From Nageia nagi (Eukaryota; Pinophyta), in NCBI GenBank assembly GCA_050084985.1, contig JBITNC010000001.1, forward strand, positions 114,514,001-114,578,000: DNA of 64,000 nucleotides, read 5' to 3'. The number at the start of each line of letters is the position of its first letter. The first letter of the stretch is position 1. The notes under the pieces were generated by a model. The model was not told the DNA's origin, did no database searches, and saw only the letters and a list, made by a program, of their open reading frames with translations. Of the stretch, positions 59,240 to 64,000 are shown piece by piece. The translations under genes and the position numbers were made by a program.

Positions 59240-59745
59240 TGTTCCCTATGCCACTAGTGGTGTCCATTTCATCATTATTTCATCTCATTCAAATAGAATC
59301 CTCTCTATTTCAAGGCATGGATGTAAGTACGAATGGTTCTTAAGTATCAAAAATGATAGAACAACCAAATTCATGGTTGAAGTAGTATAAGGGGCAAAAA
59401 CATAACTTCCATCTCTAAAATTGGAGATGGGACCATATAGCTACCTAATAGCATAGTCATTTTCATCATCTACACAACATAGTAATTTTGAAGAATAGAA
59501 GCAAATTATCATCAAAACTAGGGTGCTAGCACCATGCTCACTATCTTTCAGGCTTTAGCAGTGTACATTTCATTACCATTTCCACCCATATAAAGCATAA
59601 CCTCTTTGTTTCAAGGTAAGGATGTAAGTGCTAATGGTTCTTGAGTATAAAAAATGATGGAATGTCTAGATTCATGATTGAAATAGTATAAAGGAGGCAT
59701 ATCATATCTTCCATATTCAGCCTTAGATATGGATTTTTACAGTCA
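59240..59745. repeat. Two copies of a unit of about 303 bp (second partial)
   Basis: Copy one starts near 59266 and copy two near 59569. Both contain tttcaagg(c/t)a(t/a)ggatgtaagt, aatggttctt and a word like (c/a)ttcatg(g/a)ttgaa(g/a)tagtata. It is a second array in the 3' UTR of element D. Confidence 0.75.
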
Positions 59746-59953
59746 TCCAAACAATATTCCTAAATACAGCTTCTTTAGTAGCTTTTGCCTTGGCTAATCC
59801 ACTTAATAATCTTTCTTGGGGAACCCATGTCAAAAGAGGGTCAACAAGGGACCCTCATCATCATCAACAACAAAAGAATCAAAACATTTTCTCCTATTAT
59901 TCTCCCACACTTCTTCTTTGGACAAGTAATTTCATTACTTTAATCACACATTC

Positions 59954-59966
59954 AAAGAGGTGCAAA
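59954..59966 (+). promoter_or_regulatory. Purine-rich tract before D 3' LTR
   Basis: aaagaggtgcaaa directly precedes the 3' LTR and resembles a decayed polypurine tract (compare caaaagggggcatc in element A). Confidence 0.55.
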
Positions 59967-60602
59967 TGTATACACCTCAAAATGAACCTTTATGTATTTA
60001 ATAAATTATTTTAATCCCTTAACAATGTATTATTTAAAAAGAGATTAAAAATGTATAAAAGAGGTGTAGGCCATGTATTTGACGCTTGTGGAATGTACAA
60101 GGGGTCAAAATATCAAAGTCATGTAAACTTGTATCATATATAAAGGCATCATTTGATGACCTATAGATCATGAATGAATCATGGGCTAATAATCATTTCA
60201 AGCTAATACAAGGATTATCAATTGAAGATCATTTGAATAATTACAACTTCCTTTATTTATCTATATTACATATCTATTATTTTTTAAGTTCATATGTATG
60301 TTCATCATTTGATTATTTGCTCATTCCTATATTTTTGTTCATGTTTGTAATTTTTCTCATCCTACAATGTCAATGATGTACCAATTCTAGGGCATCAATG
60401 ATGTGCTGGTTCATGAATGTATGCTCTATCCTTTGTGCTTTTTTAGATTAACATAATGAATATAGAATCTAAGTAAACACTATTGCATTCCTATTACATG
60501 TTATTACCATATTTCTAATATATGCATCAATATTTACAAAGTAGTCCTAATAGTGCATTAATCAACTGCATAAATAATTATATGTATTATTTTGGATCTA
60601 CA
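59967..60602 (+). repeat. 3' LTR of element D
   Basis: 636 bp, starts tgtatacacctcaaaatga and ends ggatctaca. Long identical runs with the 5' copy. Differences are mostly C/T and G/A. The frames at 59790-60014 and 60170-60376 are accidental. Confidence 0.95.
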
Positions 60603-60607
60603 TGTAG

Positions 60608-61664
60608 TATGCCACCAATATTTTGATAATATCATATCTCAGAAGAATCAACACATATATTTGATTCAAAGAATATTTAAAGCATAATATGGGCTCCTCC
60701 AACTCCAGCATGGCTTTCTTCTCATGATATGTCTTTGTATCTAACAAAGCCATGGCCTTCAAATGTCCAATACAAATTTAATATAAATGTTGTCCATTAA
60801 AGTAGATAGGAATTCATTATGATTTCCAAGAAGCCTATTCATTTTTTATAAATTGGACCATGATGATTCAAAAATGGTCTTTCTTCGAGCATATGTTTCC
60901 CTTATTACTACATTGATGTAGTTATATTGTTGATTAATTTTATGTTTGCTTGCATTTATGAGGTTGTTAGTAATTTTGGTTGCAATATGGCTATGTTTAT
61001 GGAATCTAGGGTGAGGCTATTTATGTAGTATGGGATTGACCCTAAGCAAAAGGTTGTTGAGGATGATTCTATTAGTTGGAATCTTTTGATGTGTTTTCTC
61101 CTTATAATGTGAGATTATTTTTCTAGTTTTAGGTGCATTATGAGATCCTTTTTTCACTTGAAATGATTGTTGGGACTTTCTTTCTTATATTTGGTGGAGT
61201 GATTTACAATAATTTGAAGCTATTATTTAGGTTTCCTTCCCTACGAGGTTTTTCTTTTTATTATCTATAGCTTAGTTTGGTTGTGGGTATTCATATTCAT
61301 AAGCTCAAACTTGGGGTCATTCCTATTTCTTTCCTATACCCTATACTTGTTCTACTTTATTTTCCTCTCTTTCTTGCAACTTTTAACCTTAAACTCAAGG
61401 CTCATCCTACCAAATGAAGGGCACTCCATGCCTAATGGAGAAATATTTGATTTGTTAATCCAAAGGATGGACTAAGTCTATCCAATATCTATTGGTGAAG
61501 TTCATCAATGGTGCTAAGTTACACTTTTCCAATCAACAAATATTACCTTACTTTCTACTTTCATTATTTCTTAAGTTTCAAATATTAGTATTGGAAAGTA
61601 TTTTTGAGGATATTTTAAGATATAAAATTTCTTAGGATGAATGTGATAAAGGGTAGTGGTAAGG
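60608..61664. other. Unassigned DNA right of element D
   Basis: No gene family is recognised. The plus frame at 61281-61475 starts with a hydrophobic Phe/Leu-rich stretch without a family motif. If the flanking long repeats are copia LTRs, this would be their internal sequence. Confidence 0.35.
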
Positions 61665-61669
61665 CTATA

Positions 61670-63352
61670 AGAAGAGGTGAATTAAGAGAAAAATAAATTT
61701 AGTTTCTAGGTTGGTGATTAATAGATTATAATTTTTGTTCATAAGGATTATAACATTGATTCTTTAAGATGTAAGTTCTGAAATTTTGATATTTTGAGAT
61801 AGGTGCCTCATAATACTCATGTTTTATTTTTTTACCCCAAAATAACTATATTTTAGGATAAGTAACCTTAAACATGAATGTTATAAAAGTTTAAGGTTTT
61901 GGTTGTATTTGAAGCTAAACTAAGATTAAAAAAAATTGCTAATTGAGTTAGTTTCACATAAAATGACATAGTTTATCTATATATTGATCTTTGGATGAAC
62001 TTTGATATATTGTACAAACCAATGGATTTAAAACAATGCTAAAATACTTAACTTATCTTATATATGGATGAAGGAAGTATATCTAATACAATATCATATC
62101 TTAACTAATGGTAAATTTGAACTTAAGATATTGGTTAGTGGATTCACAAACAAATCTCATTTACACATTGAGAAAAGGTAATCCTAGTTTTTGTATTACT
62201 TTCAAGAACTTAAGGTAGATGCATATTTTTATTTAAAGAAAAAAGAGATCATTTATGTTCTTTCTTCATGTGTATTTTATTATGATTTATATAATATATT
62301 ATTATCTTAGAATGAACTAATGAAAATCATCCAAAGCATTTTTACTCCATAACATCTTTTTTGTATTCTTTATTTTTTAAAAATATTACTTTCATAGTAT
62401 CAAACTTAATAAAGGTATGATTACAAGGTGTTAGCCTTTGAAGTAATATAGCTTATCACTCATGTACATTATTAGAGAAATAATCTATAATAGCCACTAA
62501 ATCCATAAATGTAGTTAGAGAAATTGGTAACTACTTAGGTATATTAAACTTAGACTAACTCAATTGAAGTAACTATAAATAACAAAGATTTAAGACTTAC
62601 TCAAGCTCAAAGATTTATAAGATATTATAATCAATGATAATAGCCATATGACCCTACTAATAATACTAAATAAAAACACATTGATAGAAAAGTAAAGGTT
62701 ATCTTCACTCTCTCTATTTTTAGAGAAGTAAAAATCTCTTTGAAAGATGCAAAATTTATTAATGATTTATATTTTAAAAATAAACTAGATGCTATAAAAA
62801 CAATAAAGATAATGAGATTATATTAATTATTTTTGTATATTATGTAAGAGATATTAGCATAAATTTTTTTATAATAATACTACTTATAACACAGGGTTTT
62901 GTAAGGGCCCTCACCCTTTCTTGACTCATGCACACACTCCAACTAATGGAACCTATGACCTAGCTGCACCAAGCCCCAAATCCCATGACTTAAAACCTTC
63001 TGTTATAAAGTAAAGAATAATAATATTATATATATAATATTGAATTACCTAACTTAATTATTTTATGTATATACTATCTCAATTTCTAATTTGAGGTTTA
63101 ATTTGAAAAATGGTTACCAACAATTATAACAATAGATTAAGTTGACATAAAAGATAATTAGAATGATATCTTAACATAAAAATATAATGAAAAATCTCAT
63201 TTTAGTTGTTTATAATCTTCTCAAAATACTTCTTATTGCATTCTCTATATTTTAAGGTATTTCAAGATTCATATTTACATATAAAGAAATATCTTACAAC
63301 TTTTAAGTTGGTAAGAAATAAAATTATTTCATCTTTAGCTCTTAAAATTGTA
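61670..63352 (-). repeat. Long direct repeat, copy 2 (possible copia 5' LTR)
   Basis: Matches 45118-45413 plus 48395-49835 without the 2.98-kb interior of that copy; the join here is gacatagtttatctatatat near 61965. Conserved blocks include ttgatattttgagatag, gtactaat-like AT text, aagggccctcaccctttctt and ggaacctatgac. It is cut short at 63352 by a copia LTR. Confidence 0.75.
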
Positions 63353-63975
63353 TGTTAGAATTTGTAACCTTGGTTAGTTTAATGAGATTATTATCACTTC
63401 TTTAGGTTAGAGGATAATTATTTATCCTCATTTTTAATTGTAAGGTATATTCCAAAGGAATCCCTACACTTATTTTTGTTGGAATGTATAATGCATTATT
63501 GTAAAGGTTTTGTAATAATCTTCTATGCAAATTCACAAATACTTAAGGGTATCATCTGATACCTTAAGTATTTTAGTGAATATGATAATGTAACTTATCC
63601 TACACTCCATGTCATGAGCATGCCCGTTGGGTAAAAGGATGTGCATGTCATGTTTTTGTACATTGGGTAAAAGGGTGATCCAAAGAGGGATTTTGGCTTA
63701 TAAATAGAAGGCTCTCTCTTTATATCAATGACCAATTTGTGCAGTAAAGTTATGCTATAGGTTAGTGCTTAGGAGTTGAGATTAGGAGAATTGTAAGAGT
63801 TTATATTTGGGAATGAAGTGATATCTAGTTAGTGGATGTACTCCTAGTTGGAGGAACCACTTATATCTTGTGTTATCTTTGTGAGATTGCTTTGTGAGTT
63901 TGTTAGATGTGATTTTTGAGCTTACATATGATCTTGGGAGTTTAGAGTTGTTTAGTTTATAGTGCAACTCCTTCA
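63353..63975 (+). mobile_element. 5' LTR of a Ty1/copia-type element running off the window
   Basis: Starts tgttagaatttgtaacc inside the copy-2 repeat and ends gtgcaactccttca. It has a TATA box, tataaatag (63699-63707), with ggctctctctttatatcaat downstream. The internal part begins at the window end. The minus frame at 63782-63976 lies in the LTR. Start and PBS make the call solid even though the partner LTR is not visible. Confidence 0.8.
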
Positions 63976-63977
63976 TT

Positions 63978-63992
63978 TGGTATCAAAGAACC
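63978..63992 (+). promoter_or_regulatory. Primer-binding site, initiator tRNA-Met type
   Basis: tggtatcaaagaacc follows the LTR. The plant initiator tRNA-Met complement is TGGTATCAGAGC; ten of twelve positions agree. It is the usual primer of plant copia elements. Confidence 0.78.
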
Positions 63993-64000
63993 TTGAAGGC

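Larger units (their letters stand above)
51652..60602 (+). mobile_element. Element D: full-length Tat-like Ty3/gypsy element
   Basis: LTRs 51652-52285 and 59967-60602 with tgtaga...tctaca ends, perfect TSD tgtag (51647-51651, 60603-60607), PBS and purine-rich tract. Domain order is gag, aspartic protease, RT, RNase H, a second (archaeal-type) RNase H, integrase. RT before integrase makes it Ty3/gypsy, and the second RNase H before integrase marks the Tat lineage. About 8.95 kb. A hand alignment of the LTRs gives about 70 differences in 636 positions, so the insertion is old. All domains carry stops. Tandem repeats fill the space before the 3' LTR. Confidence 0.95.

Overview
This window is nuclear DNA from a seed plant. 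It is very AT-rich and gene-poor, and I think it most likely comes from a gymnosperm (inference). The reasons are decayed plant PPR-DYW genes, a plant-type nuclear tRNA-Phe(GAA), plant-only transposon families (Tat-like Ty3/gypsy with a second RNase H, plant mobile domain, DUF4283 LINE ORF1) and heavy nesting of old LTR retrotransposons. The only gene that looks intact is the tRNA. All protein-coding sequence is relic.

Layout. 1-4790 holds scattered fragments of PPR-DYW organelle RNA-editing factors. 4795-7834 is intergenic, with two short direct-repeat pairs. 7835-32254 is one large nested structure. Element A is a gag-only Ty3/gypsy-type LTR element of about 8.2 kb after its insertions are removed. 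It was entered by element B (10337-21385, TSD ctttg) inside gag and by element C (24506-29689, minus strand, TSD atatg) inside a 105-bp tandem array. B itself carries a LINE ORF1 relic, its own gag relic, and an antisense, intron-bearing plant mobile domain (PMD) gene. That PMD gene is interrupted by a 773-bp Mutator-like element with a 9-bp TSD. 32255-51646 is mostly unrecognised AT-rich DNA. It contains a SINE-like segment, a solo LTR (36159-36578, TSD tttga), tRNA-Phe (38044-38116), a second PMD relic (about 41795-42130), a perfect 76-bp-arm palindrome, and a minus-strand Ty1/copia remnant whose RNase H is readable. Segments near 45.1-49.9 kb and 61.7-63.35 kb are long direct repeats of each other and may be that copia element's LTRs. 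51652-60602 is element D, a full-length Tat-like element (TSD tgtag) with gag, protease, RT, RNase H, second RNase H and integrase in order, all broken. The window ends in the 5' LTR and PBS of a plus-strand Ty1/copia element (63353 onward).

How the parts relate. A, B, C and D look like one retrotransposon community. Their LTRs share related ends, B, C and D share a primer-binding site that appears complementary to the 3' end of tRNA-Trp, and each has tandem repeats between its coding part and its 3' LTR. D is the only one with pol. A, B and C carry only gag and would have needed enzymes from a D-like partner. Decay has been mostly by stop codons of the CAA-to-TAA kind, with reading frames otherwise preserved over long distances, as expected from deamination of methylated cytosine.
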